Shown here in pieces: positions 9,427 through 21,650 of a stretch of 64,000 nucleotides of DNA (the stretch's first letter is position 1; the number at the start of each line of letters is the position of its first letter). This DNA comes from Planctomycetia bacterium (GTDB lineage: Bacteria > Planctomycetota > Brocadiia > Brocadiales > Brocadiaceae): NCBI GenBank assembly GCA_015075005.1, contig JABTVC010000001.1:62001-126000 (forward strand), in the 5' to 3' direction. Both the position numbers and the translations under genes were made by a program. A model generated the notes under the pieces. It was given only the letters and a program-made list of their open reading frames with translations, ran no database searches and was not told where the DNA came from.

Positions 9427-10191
9427 ATGGAAATTTGGCAGTTCTTCGTTATTTTTGCCGTTGGTGCCATAGCAGGGTTTGTGAACGTTCTTGCAGGCGG
9501 CGGCTCAATTCTTACCCTGCCAATGCTTATCTTTCTCGGTTTACCGCCAGCCGTGGCTAACGGCACCAACCGTTTGGCAGTAGCGGTTCAGAGCATCTTT
9601 GCCGTTGCCGGTTTTCGGAGAAAGGGTGTTTCAGACTTTAAATCAAGCCTGGTATTATCCTGTCCTGCACTTATAGGTGGCTTGATCGGTGCTCAAATTG
9701 CTTTAGCAGTATCCGATCTTGTGTTTAAAAAAGTGCTGGCCATAATTATGATATTTATTCTCGGATTCATTTTATGGGACCCTATTCGGAAAAAACATGG
9801 CAATACTTACCAAAAGGAAGACATATCTCATCTCAGCCCAAGCCGGCGTATAGCAATTATGTTTTTCTTGTTCTTTGCCGGAATTTACGGCGGTTTTGTT
9901 CAGGCAGGCGTTGGTTTCCTGATTATTATGGCACTGAACATAATCGGTGGATTAAATCTGGTAAAAACGAATAGCCACAAGGTGTTTATTGCCGGCATCA
10001 ATGCATTATTTTCATTACTCATATTCGTATTTCATAATAAGATATATTGGACAATAGGCCTGGTTTTGGCTGCAGGCAATGGCCTTGGAGGTTGGATTGG
10101 CAGCCACTTTGCCGTGAGTAAAGGCGAACGGTTTATCAGGATCGTGCTTACTATTTGTGTCACTGCACTGGTATTAAAGCTTCTGCTTTAA
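9427..10191 (+). CDS. TSUP family membrane protein (TauE/SafE-type transporter)
   Basis: 254 residues with about eight hydrophobic segments, typical of the TSUP family, whose members move sulfite, sulfoacetate or other organosulfur anions. The N-terminal repeat carries AGFVNVLAGGGSILTLP and NGTNRLAV, and the second repeat carries YGGFVQAGVGFLIIMAL and NSHKVFIAG; these paired motifs are the family signature. The length is normal (about 250). It follows the amidohydrolase by about 100 bp and converges on the endonuclease IV gene. The specific substrate cannot be read from sequence. Confidence 0.85.
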   Translation: MEIWQFFVIFAVGAIAGFVNVLAGGGSILTLPMLIFLGLPPAVANGTNRLAVAVQSIFAVAGFRRKGVSDFKSSLVLSCPALIGGLIGAQIALAVSDLVFKKVLAIIMIFILGFILWDPIRKKHGNTYQKEDISHLSPSRRIAIMFFLFFAGIYGGFVQAGVGFLIIMALNIIGGLNLVKTNSHKVFIAGINALFSLLIFVFHNKIYWTIGLVLAAGNGLGGWIGSHFAVSKGERFIRIVLTICVTALVLKLLL

Positions 10192-10262
10192 GCGTTCTTT
10201 CAAGGCTAAAATACAAGAATTAAGCGAAATCATTCAGTTCGTTTCGGAGATAAAGGGGCTTA

Positions 10263-11177
10263 TCAGGTATCGTTTTCTTTGCGCATGAGCTTCTTTCTCA
10301 AACCCTTGGATTTCAAAAGACGACCGGTAATTGATTGGAGTCTTTGCAGTAGCCTTACATTGTCTTCACTCCTTGTGTCCCTTTCCGGAATTTCTAAAAT
10401 TTTTGGAATGTTCAGGAACCTTGGGTCTCTCATGAGGGCATGGAACATTTCCAGCCCCAATTTTCCTTCTCCAATAGATGCATGGCGGTCACTGCGGGAT
10501 CCCAAATCTGTTTTGGAATCATTTATATGGATAGTTTTTATTTTATGGAGCCCAATTATTGTATCAAATTCCCTGAGAACAGTTTCGTAGCCTTCATAAT
10601 CTCTTATATCGTATCCAGCCGCAAAGACATGGGCTGTGTCAAAACAAACGCCAAAAAACCCTGAATCGCTGACTTCTTCAAGGATGTGAGCGATTTCTTC
10701 AAAAGTAGAACCAATCGTAGTCCCCTGGCCAGCCATTGTCTCCAAAAGTATTTTGGTTGTTTTATCATTACTTTCTCTTGAAATGGAATGTAATGCCTCA
10801 GCGGTTCTCTTCATTCCGTCTTCTTTATTCGAATTTCCGTAACTGCCCGGGTGGAGAACCAGAAAGTTTACACCAAATTGTCTCGCCCTGGATAATTCAA
10901 CCCCGAGGCGGTCTTTTGATTTTTGCCAGAGATGTTTGTCCGGAGAAGCGAGATTCACCAGATAAGGAACATGGGCAACCACTTTTTTAACAGGACTACC
11001 TTCCCACGCTGATTTAAATTTAAGCACATCCTCAGTTGATAACTCAGACACATGCCATCTGCGGGACAATGTCACATAGATTTGAATACATTCACACCCC
11101 CATTTCCCGGCCCAGTAAAATCCTTTTGGCAATCCTCCAATTGTGGGGACAGTACATCCTAGCATAGATGGTATCAT
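10263..11177 (-). CDS. nfo: Endonuclease IV (AP endonuclease)
   Basis: 304 residues, TIM-barrel family. It cuts DNA 5' to abasic sites in base-excision repair using three metal ions. The metal ligands are visible in order: VVAHVPYLVN (His), LVLHPGSYGN (His), ILLETMAGQGT (Glu), VCFDTAHVFAAGYD (Asp and His), TIHINDSK (His), SDRHASIGEG (Asp, His) and KILEIPER (Glu). The length is slightly above the usual 280-300, with a basic tail after residue 280 (LKSKGLRKKLMRK). It converges with the TSUP gene and lies 46 bp downstream of der on the same strand. Confidence 0.95.
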   Translation of the reverse strand: MIPSMLGCTVPTIGGLPKGFYWAGKWGCECIQIYVTLSRRWHVSELSTEDVLKFKSAWEGSPVKKVVAHVPYLVNLASPDKHLWQKSKDRLGVELSRARQFGVNFLVLHPGSYGNSNKEDGMKRTAEALHSISRESNDKTTKILLETMAGQGTTIGSTFEEIAHILEEVSDSGFFGVCFDTAHVFAAGYDIRDYEGYETVLREFDTIIGLHKIKTIHINDSKTDLGSRSDRHASIGEGKLGLEMFHALMRDPRFLNIPKILEIPERDTRSEDNVRLLQRLQSITGRLLKSKGLRKKLMRKENDT

Positions 11178-11223
11178 TCGTAGAGAGGTATTTTGAAGAT
11201 ACGGTTATTGCCAAATACTGATT

Positions 11224-12555
11224 CTAAGCGTGGCTTAATTGTACTTTTGTTCTGGCCCTAAAATGAAATTTCATCGGAACCTCAGAAAAGGGCAGTTTGC
11301 TGCGGAGCTGATTGGATAGATATCGTTCATAATCACTATCAAAGAGTTTTGGATCGTTAACAAAAAGGACAAAGGTAGGCGGAGAGACACTCACCTGGGT
11401 AGTGTAATAAATTTTTGGGGACTTAACCTTTCTGCGTGTCGGACGATGCAGGCGCAGGGCTTCTTCGAGCGCCTGATTCAATTCAGACGTTGTTACACGG
11501 GTTTTAGCCTGTTCATAAAGTTCCAAGGCCAGGTGTACCATCTCCATAACGTGTTCGTTATTCTTAGCACTGATGAAAGAGATGGGGGCAAAGGAAAGTC
11601 CTGGCATGCATTTATAAATATAGTCATTAAATTTTTGTGTTTCTGTTCCCTGTGCCAGATCCCATTTATTAATAACAATAATACACGGTTTATATTCGGT
11701 GACAATATAATCACCCAGTTTTTTATCCACATCAGATACCTTTAGTGTCGCGTCAATAAGAAATAATACCACATCAGCCCTGCGGATAGCCCTCTCGGCG
11801 CGCGCCATACTATAAAACTCAATAGAATCTTTGACCTGTCTCTTCTTCCTTACACCTGCTGTATCGATAGCCAGGAATTGTTTGCCCGCTATTTCAAATC
11901 GTACATCTACTGAATCGCGCGTAGTACCTGCTACCTCACTGACAATTACCCGTTGTTCTCTTGCCAGGGTGTTCATGAGTGTTGATTTCCCGGCATTCCG
12001 CTTGCCTACAATGGCAAGTTTCATAAGCGGTTCAGTGGAAATCGATTCAGGGCATGGCGTTGGCAAGAGAGAAACGACCCTGTCTAAGAGTGCAGACCTT
12101 CCAAATCCTTCCGATGCGGACAGAGAGAGCGGCTCACCAAATCCCAATTTATTAAAAACAGATACGTGGTATTCGAATTTCGGTGTATCAACCTTATTGG
12201 CAATGATGAGCACCTTTTTTTTCAAGCGTCTCAACTTCTCAGCTACCATAACATCCAAAGGTGTTACACCGTCCCGCACATCTACAACAAACAAAATTAT
12301 ATCGGCCTGAAATAGTGCAATTTCTATCTGCGCCTCAATCTCGTCCGTAAGGCCGTCCACATCTTTTACACCCATTCCTCCTGTATCAATTAACTCAAAT
12401 ACATAATCCTTGTATTGAATTTCTGTCGCTACACGATCTCTTGTCACACCACTGGTGGGTTCAACGATAGAAATTCTGCGCCTGGCAAGACAGTTGAGTA
12501 AGGAAGATTTTCCCACATTCGGCCGGCCAACAATAGTAACAACTGGAATAGTCAT
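11224..12555 (-). CDS. der: Ribosome biogenesis GTPase Der (EngA)
   Basis: 443 residues with two tandem GTPase domains and a C-terminal KH-like domain, the hallmark of Der, which is needed for 50S subunit assembly. Domain 1 has GRPNVGKSS, DTGG and NKVD. Domain 2 has GKRNAGKST, DTAG and NKWD. The last 110 residues (LNQALEEALRLHRPTRRK onward) form the KH-like part. Length and order are standard. The gene starts 4 bp after the stop of the membrane-protein gene upstream, so the two are probably co-transcribed with yacG. Confidence 0.97.
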   Translation of the reverse strand: MTIPVVTIVGRPNVGKSSLLNCLARRRISIVEPTSGVTRDRVATEIQYKDYVFELIDTGGMGVKDVDGLTDEIEAQIEIALFQADIILFVVDVRDGVTPLDVMVAEKLRRLKKKVLIIANKVDTPKFEYHVSVFNKLGFGEPLSLSASEGFGRSALLDRVVSLLPTPCPESISTEPLMKLAIVGKRNAGKSTLMNTLAREQRVIVSEVAGTTRDSVDVRFEIAGKQFLAIDTAGVRKKRQVKDSIEFYSMARAERAIRRADVVLFLIDATLKVSDVDKKLGDYIVTEYKPCIIVINKWDLAQGTETQKFNDYIYKCMPGLSFAPISFISAKNNEHVMEMVHLALELYEQAKTRVTTSELNQALEEALRLHRPTRRKVKSPKIYYTTQVSVSPPTFVLFVNDPKLFDSDYERYLSNQLRSKLPFSEVPMKFHFRARTKVQLSHA

Positions 12556-12558
12556 TGC

Positions 12559-13674
12559 TTATTCCTGTTTCTCCTCGTCCATATACACATCGGATATATC
12601 GGTGCTATCGATTTCTTTTCTCAAGAGAAAATATACAATTGTCTTTGCAGAAAAAACATACGTTACCGCAAAATTCCATACCGCCAGCTTAATCAAGAAA
12701 ATATAACCAATTAATATCCATGCAAGAAATTTTAGTGACCAGTAACCAAGACAAACGTCCACTGTTTTTACTTCCGTAAAAGAGCTGCTACAATATCCAA
12801 GACATGCGATATTGCACTTTTGCGATATAAAGGACTGAACCAGGGAAAACTTCTGCCCCATCCCAGCACCCACGGTAAAAAAGGAGAGACGTATCATCAG
12901 CCATGCTGCAAACGCAGTTAAAGCCAAACAAATCAGTCCATATATCCCCTGTATGCAGCAGTATACGAGAAACTTTTTGGGACGCGAAAGGACATAACTA
13001 TATGCGCGGCTCATTGCATCAAAGGCATCAGACCCTTCGGCGCTGATCGTGGGGAACATAAAACACAATCCCAAGGCACCTATGACACCGATAAAAACCA
13101 TCAAAAAGCCGGAGATCAGGGCGAACGGAAAGCCTAATGCCACCGCAACTTCACCTACGACAGGGATACGTCCCATCAAACCACCGGCAACGTTACACAA
13201 GGCAAAAAAGAATACGCCAATTACGGGAACCAGTGGTGACCAGAAATAAGACCAGAACTTTTTTCTGGCAAATTTCAGGGCATCTGCCAAACGAACACTT
13301 TCGTCTTTAGCATAGTCTAATGCGGCAATTCGTGTAATAGCTCCACCAACCAACGACCAAATCATCAGAAGACCAAAAATAAGTATTGATAAAACGAAAA
13401 GTTCGCTGCAATCTATGGGCATAACAGCAGACAGCACATCTTTTGCCAGGACAGGGATGCCTTCTTTGGCTGAAGATAAGACAAGTTTTATCAGGGCCGA
13501 TGGTTGGGTGCTGATCAATTTTAATGCAGAAAAGAATGCAACCACTGCCATACACCATGCCAGACTGACCAGCAGGCCGGCATATCCAAGAAACATCTTC
13601 TTGGGATCGAAAGCCATCTTAAAGGCATGAAAAATATCACGCCAATCATGTCTTATCGTTTTTGATTCACTCAT
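12559..13674 (-). CDS. Multi-pass membrane protein of unknown function
   Basis: About 371 residues from ATG 13674 (MSESKTIRHDWRD), which has a ribosome site GGAGAAGGG; an upstream in-frame start at 13701 lies inside yacG and is unlikely. Six or seven hydrophobic segments are visible, for example AGLLVSLAWCMAVVAFF, LFVLSILIFGLLMIW, VPVIGVFFFALCNVAGG and FLAWILIGYIFLIKLAVW. The middle loop between two helices holds several Cys. The start overlaps the yacG stop by 8 bp and the end is 3 bp from der, so it belongs to a yacG-membrane protein-der operon. I do not recognise a family. Confidence 0.75.
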   Translation of the reverse strand: MSESKTIRHDWRDIFHAFKMAFDPKKMFLGYAGLLVSLAWCMAVVAFFSALKLISTQPSALIKLVLSSAKEGIPVLAKDVLSAVMPIDCSELFVLSILIFGLLMIWSLVGGAITRIAALDYAKDESVRLADALKFARKKFWSYFWSPLVPVIGVFFFALCNVAGGLMGRIPVVGEVAVALGFPFALISGFLMVFIGVIGALGLCFMFPTISAEGSDAFDAMSRAYSYVLSRPKKFLVYCCIQGIYGLICLALTAFAAWLMIRLSFFTVGAGMGQKFSLVQSFISQKCNIACLGYCSSSFTEVKTVDVCLGYWSLKFLAWILIGYIFLIKLAVWNFAVTYVFSAKTIVYFLLRKEIDSTDISDVYMDEEKQE

Positions 13675-13873
13675 TTTCGTTCCCTTCTCCTTTTTTTTCA
13701 ATTTGGTTCAACACTTCAGGGCTTACCGGTTCCTCAATACGATACTGTTCATCCAGCCACGCACCAAGATCGATAAGTTTACACCGGTCACTACAAAAAG
13801 GAAAGCTTGGCACATCTTTTACCATTCGATAAACGAACTCCCTTTTACACTGAGGACAGTTAATGCTTGGCAT
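13667..13873 (-). CDS. yacG: DNA gyrase inhibitor YacG, zinc-binding
   Basis: 68 residues: CPQC near the N-terminus, then FPFCSDRC with KLIDLGAWLDEQYRI. This C-X2-C...C-X3-C zinc site and the conserved R-C-X-L-I-D-L-G-X-W segment define YacG, which binds GyrB in characterised species. The length is typical (60-70). It overlaps the next gene at ATGAGTGA, which indicates translational coupling. Confidence 0.9.
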   Translation of the reverse strand: MPSINCPQCKREFVYRMVKDVPSFPFCSDRCKLIDLGAWLDEQYRIEEPVSPEVLNQIEKKGEGNENE

Positions 13874-13890
13874 ATTATATCTCTGTTTCG

Positions 13891-14169
13891 TTACTTCTTT
13901 TCTGTTGTTTTTACTTGCGTTTTCGTTTCCAATTTTTCAGGTTTTGCCGACTCGGTTTCTTTTTTGGCTTTTGACTTATATTCCTCGCTCCGGTAATCTG
14001 TCTGATAGAAACCTGATCCTTTAAAAATAACGGCACTGCCTGCCCCAATTATCCTCTCCACTTTCAACTTTCCACACGCAGGACACTTTTTTATAGGATT
14101 TTCCGTTATGTGCTGATACAACTCAAATGCATGGTCACATGCATTACATCTATAATCATATGTTGGCAT
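13891..14169 (-). CDS. FmdB-family zinc-ribbon protein
   Basis: 92 residues beginning MPTYDYRCNACDHAFELYQH and followed by KKCPACGKLKVERIIGAGSAV. The four-cysteine ribbon and the phrase MPTY-Y-C..C are the FmdB regulatory-protein signature, often linked with one-carbon or amide metabolism but mostly uncharacterised. The C-terminal third is a low-complexity lysine/glutamate tail. It sits between yacG and dnaJ on the same strand with short gaps, so co-transcription is likely. Confidence 0.88.
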   Translation of the reverse strand: MPTYDYRCNACDHAFELYQHITENPIKKCPACGKLKVERIIGAGSAVIFKGSGFYQTDYRSEEYKSKAKKETESAKPEKLETKTQVKTTEKK

Positions 14170-14188
14170 GTCTCTCCTTCACCCGTAA

Positions 14189-15307
14189 TTAAAAGAAATC
14201 CTTCATCTTTTCAAAAAACTTCTTTTGCCTGGACGAAATATTTTTTTTCTCCAGTTCTGCAAACTCACGCAATAATTCCTCTTGCCGTGGGGTCATTTTC
14301 GTAGGCACTTCAACGATCACCAGCACCAAAAGATTTCCTTTGGCGTACCCGTGCAAGTTAGGAAAACCCTCTCCCCGAATCGGAACAACCTCATTGTTTT
14401 GTGTTCCTTTGGGTATCTTTACCTGAATAATATTACCGGTAAGCGTAGGTACATCAATGGTACAACCCAAGGCTGCCTGCGCAAGAGAAATTGGAACCTC
14501 GCACAGGACATCGTCTCCTTGTCGCCTGAAGATCGGATGTGATTTAACATGAACATCACAGTACAAATCTCCCGGAGGCGCACCACTTTCTCCCGGCTCC
14601 CCTTGCCCTGTCAGCCTTAACCGCGTACTATCCTCCACACCAGGCGGCACTTGAATAGAAATGACTGTTTTTTTCGGATAACGCCCGGAACCACCACATT
14701 TCGCACAGGGCGATTCTATAATTTTGCCATTACCACGGCATTTAGGACACGTGGTACGCAACGTGAAAAACCCCTGTGACTGCTGCACCTCTCCTTTCCC
14801 TCTGCAATACGGACAGGTTACCGGAGAAGTACCCTCCCGTGCACCAGTTCCACGACAAACGTCACAAAGTTCTTTTCTCGTTAGCTCAATCTTTTTTTCA
14901 ACACCTGCAGCAACGTCTTTAAAATCGACCTCAATATCACACTTAAGACTCGCCCCTCTCCGTGCAGCCTTTCCGCGAGCCCTGCCGCCACCGAAAAAGT
15001 CTTCGAATACACTCCCACCACCAAAAATATCTCCAAAGGCATCAAAAATATCTTCAACTGTGCTATACCCCGGAGACTCACTACCTCTCAGACCATCCAT
15101 TCCGAATTGGTCGTATTTCCGCTTCTTGTCAGGGTCTCCCAACACACCGTAAGCCTCTGCTGCCTTCTTAAATATCTGTTCGGCTTCTTTATTTCCAGGA
15201 TTTCTATCGGGATGGTATTTTAATGCAATTTTTCGATATGCCTTTTTTATCTCTTCTCCGCTTGCGTTTCTATCAACTCCAATCACCTTGTAAAAGTCTT
15301 CTTCCAT
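14189..15307 (-). CDS. dnaJ: Chaperone DnaJ
   Basis: About 372 residues from ATG 15307 (MEEDFYKVIGVDRNASG); a possible upstream start at 15355 only adds a non-conserved leader. The J-domain carries HPD in KYHPDRNPGN. A Gly/Phe-rich segment follows (FGDIFGGGSVFEDFFGGG). Then come four zinc-finger repeats: CDVCRGTGAREG, CPYCRGKGEV, CPKCRGNGKI and CAKCGGSGRY. A C-terminal substrate-binding domain completes a full type I DnaJ. It stimulates DnaK, which is not in this window. A gap with an inverted repeat separates it from the gro operon. Confidence 0.96.
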   Translation of the reverse strand: MEEDFYKVIGVDRNASGEEIKKAYRKIALKYHPDRNPGNKEAEQIFKKAAEAYGVLGDPDKKRKYDQFGMDGLRGSESPGYSTVEDIFDAFGDIFGGGSVFEDFFGGGRARGKAARRGASLKCDIEVDFKDVAAGVEKKIELTRKELCDVCRGTGAREGTSPVTCPYCRGKGEVQQSQGFFTLRTTCPKCRGNGKIIESPCAKCGGSGRYPKKTVISIQVPPGVEDSTRLRLTGQGEPGESGAPPGDLYCDVHVKSHPIFRRQGDDVLCEVPISLAQAALGCTIDVPTLTGNIIQVKIPKGTQNNEVVPIRGEGFPNLHGYAKGNLLVLVIVEVPTKMTPRQEELLREFAELEKKNISSRQKKFFEKMKDFF

Positions 15308-15364
15308 GTATTCTTGTGTATAAAGTAAGTAATTATTTATAAAAGATATTACCAAACGGCCGCA

Positions 15365-15471
15365 GCTATGCGCCGTGCGGGATTTAGAACTACGTCTCTA
15401 TCACCCCCGACACCAAAAGCAATAGAAGACACGAACTATAGCAACCCACTGAAACCCGCATGGCATATAGC
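15365..15471. repeat. Imperfect long inverted repeat in the dnaJ-groL gap
   Basis: The arm 15365-15381 pairs with 15455-15471 (14 of 17 positions; ends GCTAT... and ...ATAGC), and the phrase AGCCGTTGTTAG follows the right arm. The shape recalls an integron attC site, but proper RYYYAAC/GTTRRRY core sites are not found, so I only call an inverted repeat. The rest of 15308-15782 shows nothing coding. Confidence 0.4.
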
Positions 15472-15782
15472 CGTTGTTAGTAACAGACTATTTTGTTTAT
15501 CTCTATTTTCGACAAGTTTAACGCTATTTCTCTTCGCTTGTAATCCTTATATTCCATTGTACCTATGGATGACCCAAATCCAATGATACCATCCAGGATA
15601 GTACCTGCAATTATTTTTGTCATTCTTATGTCACATTTTTAGTTTGTTGCCAACACGCATATTGCTGAAACAAAATTATAGTACACAAAACTGCATAAAA
15701 TCAAGATGTTTTACCGCCCTCTCGAAAACAAACCAAATCTGTTCGTTGTATCCTCCGAAATACCCTTTATGAGAATATAAAA

Positions 15783-15813
15783 GTAAAAAGGCTACGTAAC
15801 GCAGCCTTTTTAC
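15783..15813 (-). terminator. Rho-independent terminator of the gro operon
   Basis: An 11-bp perfect stem (GTAAAAAGGCT with AGCCTTTTTAC) closes a 9-base loop and ends in a T-rich stretch in the minus-strand sense. It lies 35 bp beyond the groL stop at 15848, which is where the transcript should end. Confidence 0.8.
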
Positions 15814-15847
15814 TTCTCTGATATTTTAAATTCGTGTTAAAACCCGA

Positions 15848-17494
<1,647 letters not shown>

Positions 17495-17521
17495 TTAGAA
17501 ACCCTAAAAACCAGACCCATA

Positions 17522-17806
17522 TTACTCGATCTTCGCTAAAATGTCACTTTCTCTCATAACCAGATATTCTTTGCCGTCAACAGTAACCTCTGTTCCAGCA
17601 TACTTTCCGTAAAGAACCTTATCCCCTTTCTTTACTAAAAGTTCTGCCCTCTTTCCGCTTTCCAGCATCTTCCCATCACCTACAGCTATAATCTTCCCCT
17701 TCATGGGTTTTTCCTTTGCGGTATCAGGTAAAACTATTCCACCGGCTGTTTTTTCTTCGGCTTCCATTGGTTCAATGACTACCCTATCATCTAACGGTCT
17801 GATCAT
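17522..17806 (-). CDS. groS: Co-chaperonin GroES
   Basis: 94 residues starting [20 protein letters not shown], with the mobile loop [16 protein letters not shown], which contacts GroEL, and [19 protein letters not shown]. The length is normal. A strong AGGAGGT site precedes the ATG. It is flanked by two groEL genes on the same strand (85 bp and 54 bp away), so all three are probably one transcript. As there is only one GroES, it must serve both GroELs. Confidence 0.97.
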   Translation of the reverse strand: MIRPLDDRVVIEPMEAEEKTAGGIVLPDTAKEKPMKGKIIAVGDGKMLESGKRAELLVKKGDKVLYGKYAGTEVTVDGKEYLVMRESDILAKIE

Positions 17807-17890
17807 GTTCTTTATTTACCTCCTCATGAAAAACAAACAATCAAAATACTAAAATTTGTCAAAGTTTTTATCATTCATTCTGTTAGCAGA

Positions 17891-19612
<1,722 letters not shown>

Positions 19613-19670
19613 CTACCTCCTTTCAAATTTTACGCTTCTTTATAGAAAACAAAGCAAAAGATTAACATTA

Positions 19671-19699
19671 AATATATCAACTTATAAGGAAGCTAGCAA
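19671..19699 (-). promoter_or_regulatory. Likely promoter of the gro operon
   Basis: In the minus-strand sense TTGCTA stands 17 bp before TATATT, about 65 bp upstream of the groEL start at 19606. The fit to the sigma-70 consensus is fair and no other element is visible. Confidence 0.4.
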
Positions 19700-19918
19700 A
19701 TACAATACCTCCGGCATGTACCAAACACAATAAACCCTAACCAATTACTACATATTGTTTTATATCAAGCTAATTAAGAACATGAGTCCGCGTGTTCCCG
19801 CAAAGCATGTCATTGTGACAGCAGAAAAATTTCTCTCCAAAACAACATCTGTCAGTATGGCAGGAAATTGATACTCATCTCTTCTTTGAATGACAAAAGA
19901 AAGTTTTGCCTTTTCATA

Positions 19919-19948
19919 TTGACTTTTAAATGATTTATGACATATATT
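19919..19948 (+). promoter_or_regulatory. Likely promoter of birA
   Basis: TTGACT (19919-19924), 18 bp spacer, TATATT (19943-19948). Transcription would begin near 19955, so the translation start must be at 19999 or later and not at the in-frame 19930. Confidence 0.45.
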
Positions 19949-19998
19949 GTGACCAGAATTATCTTTACAAAATTTATCTCTTCAAGCAAAAACTATCC

Positions 19999-20955
19999 AT
20001 GTCGCAAACGAACCCAGACAACATGACCCTTCACAATTTACACAAAAATCACGGAACGGCACGTTTACAAAAAGCAAGGCTCCGGCATGAACTGGCCTCT
20101 TTTGCAAGAATTGAAGATATAAGTAATAATCATCCGCAGCATGCACCCACAGTGCCCGTTGAGCCAAAACGTTTAATCCCGGAAGAAATCACCAGGGGAT
20201 TAAGAACAAAGATTGTGGGAAGCTCGGTAATCACTTATGAACAAACAACTTCAACGATGGATATTGCCAAGAGAATTACCCGTACAGATTTTATAGATGG
20301 CACCGTAATTTTTGCTGAAGAGCAAACGCGGGGAAAGGGACGTTCCGGGCATTCATGGTATTGCCCAAGATATGCGGGTTTACTTTTTACCCTCTTGCTA
20401 AAACACAACATGCCGCCCGACCACCTCTGTCTATTAACAGGCACAATGGCTGTGTCGATTACAGAAACAATCAGGGAAACGCTGCAAGTTCCCGCAGAAA
20501 TTAAGTGGCCCAACGACATCACGATCAAAGGAAAAAAGGTAGGAGGCGTGTTAGTAGAACTGGACAAGGGATTAAAAAAACAACCAACATTTTTGGTCGG
20601 GATTGGCCTCAATGTAAATACTACAGAAAATGAACTGCCAAAACAAACGCGCCTGCCGGCAACTTCACTTGCCATAGAAAAAAAAGGATTTATAGATCGT
20701 ATCCTCCTTGCAAAGGCGATACTTCAGGATATAGACAAGTGGCTTTCAACATTAAAGGATGAACACTTTGGATACATTACAGAGCGATGGAAAGACCTTT
20801 GCATTACTATTGGAAAAAACTTAACCATTCGTGAGTGCGGCGTGGACTACGCAGGGAAGATCATTGATGTCTCTCATAACGGCGGCTTAATGATGAAACT
20901 AGACAACGGCCAGATAAAAATATTCCGTGGAGAACACGCCACAATCGTACCCTAA
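19999..20955 (+). CDS. birA: Biotin--[acetyl-CoA-carboxylase] ligase
   Basis: About 318 residues from ATG 19999 (MSQTNPDNMTLHNLHKNHGT). The biotin-protein ligase core is clear: QTRGKGRSGHSWYCP (biotinyl-AMP loop), EIKWPNDITIKGKKVGGVLVE and GIGLNVN. The C-terminal SH3-like part ends GEHATIVP. The first 80 residues are basic and helical but are not a recognisable winged helix, so the bifunctional repressor form is doubtful; it attaches biotin to carboxylase carrier protein. It is divergent from gro. Its stop codon overlaps that of the next, convergent gene. Confidence 0.93.
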   Translation: MSQTNPDNMTLHNLHKNHGTARLQKARLRHELASFARIEDISNNHPQHAPTVPVEPKRLIPEEITRGLRTKIVGSSVITYEQTTSTMDIAKRITRTDFIDGTVIFAEEQTRGKGRSGHSWYCPRYAGLLFTLLLKHNMPPDHLCLLTGTMAVSITETIRETLQVPAEIKWPNDITIKGKKVGGVLVELDKGLKKQPTFLVGIGLNVNTTENELPKQTRLPATSLAIEKKGFIDRILLAKAILQDIDKWLSTLKDEHFGYITERWKDLCITIGKNLTIRECGVDYAGKIIDVSHNGGLMMKLDNGQIKIFRGEHATIVP

Positions 20956-21554
20956 TGCTGTTTCAAACGCAAAGCCTTTTCTACGGCGAAAAGCCTTGCC
21001 TCAATCCTGCTCGTCCGCTTCGAGAGATCGTTGTATACAAAATATCCCAGGACAAGTAAAAGTGCTGTATAAGCAACGATAATGTAGGTAGAAATTCGTT
21101 CCGGAGGCAGAGAGAAAGGCACACGATTTATTTCAGGTTCATTTCTCTGAATCGGTTGCACACGTCTGTATACAGGAAGTGATGATTCAATATACGGACT
21201 GGCCCCCTGAACCACTCCATCGTTAGTATGCGGTATTGATTTTATCTTTTCTGCCGATGGCTTCTCATACAATCGCCCAATTACAACCCTTTGTTTTGGT
21301 TCTGCCGTGTTGCCGGCACCCTTATCTATTTTATCAGGTATCTGCGATAGTTTCGGGATATGTGGAGTCTTATCACCGCTTGCTGGAACGGATATCTGCT
21401 GATTAGCCGTTATCGGAGAATTGGACTGCGGGTCATTTTTTGTGGTGTTCTGATCTGTTGCATGTACATCCCCTAAAGAAATTGATTTCTTGCCCTCTTT
21501 TACCACCTTCATCCAATTCAATGGATCATGGCCAAGTGCACGATCCTTTCCCAT
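20952..21554 (-). CDS. Single-pass membrane protein linked to ParA, unknown function
   Basis: About 200 residues from ATG 21554 (MGKDRALGHDPLNWMK), preceded by AGGAAAC. The first 20 residues form a conserved-looking motif (LGHDPLNWM). A long polar, low-complexity middle (about 25-150) follows. Near the C-terminus is a single membrane helix (YIIVAYTALLLVLGYFVY) with a short coiled-coil tail RIEARLFAVEKALRLKQ. It lies downstream of the parA locus on the same strand, which suggests a positioning or segregation partner; this is inference. The stop codon overlaps birA's stop. Confidence 0.7.
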   Translation of the reverse strand: MGKDRALGHDPLNWMKVVKEGKKSISLGDVHATDQNTTKNDPQSNSPITANQQISVPASGDKTPHIPKLSQIPDKIDKGAGNTAEPKQRVVIGRLYEKPSAEKIKSIPHTNDGVVQGASPYIESSLPVYRRVQPIQRNEPEINRVPFSLPPERISTYIIVAYTALLLVLGYFVYNDLSKRTSRIEARLFAVEKALRLKQH

Positions 21555-21650
21555 GTTTCCTCCCAACCAATACAATGCCGACCATGAAGGCCGGCATAAA
21601 CGGGAAATAAATCCCGCTTACAAAATTATTTTTAAAAAATACAAATCAAC

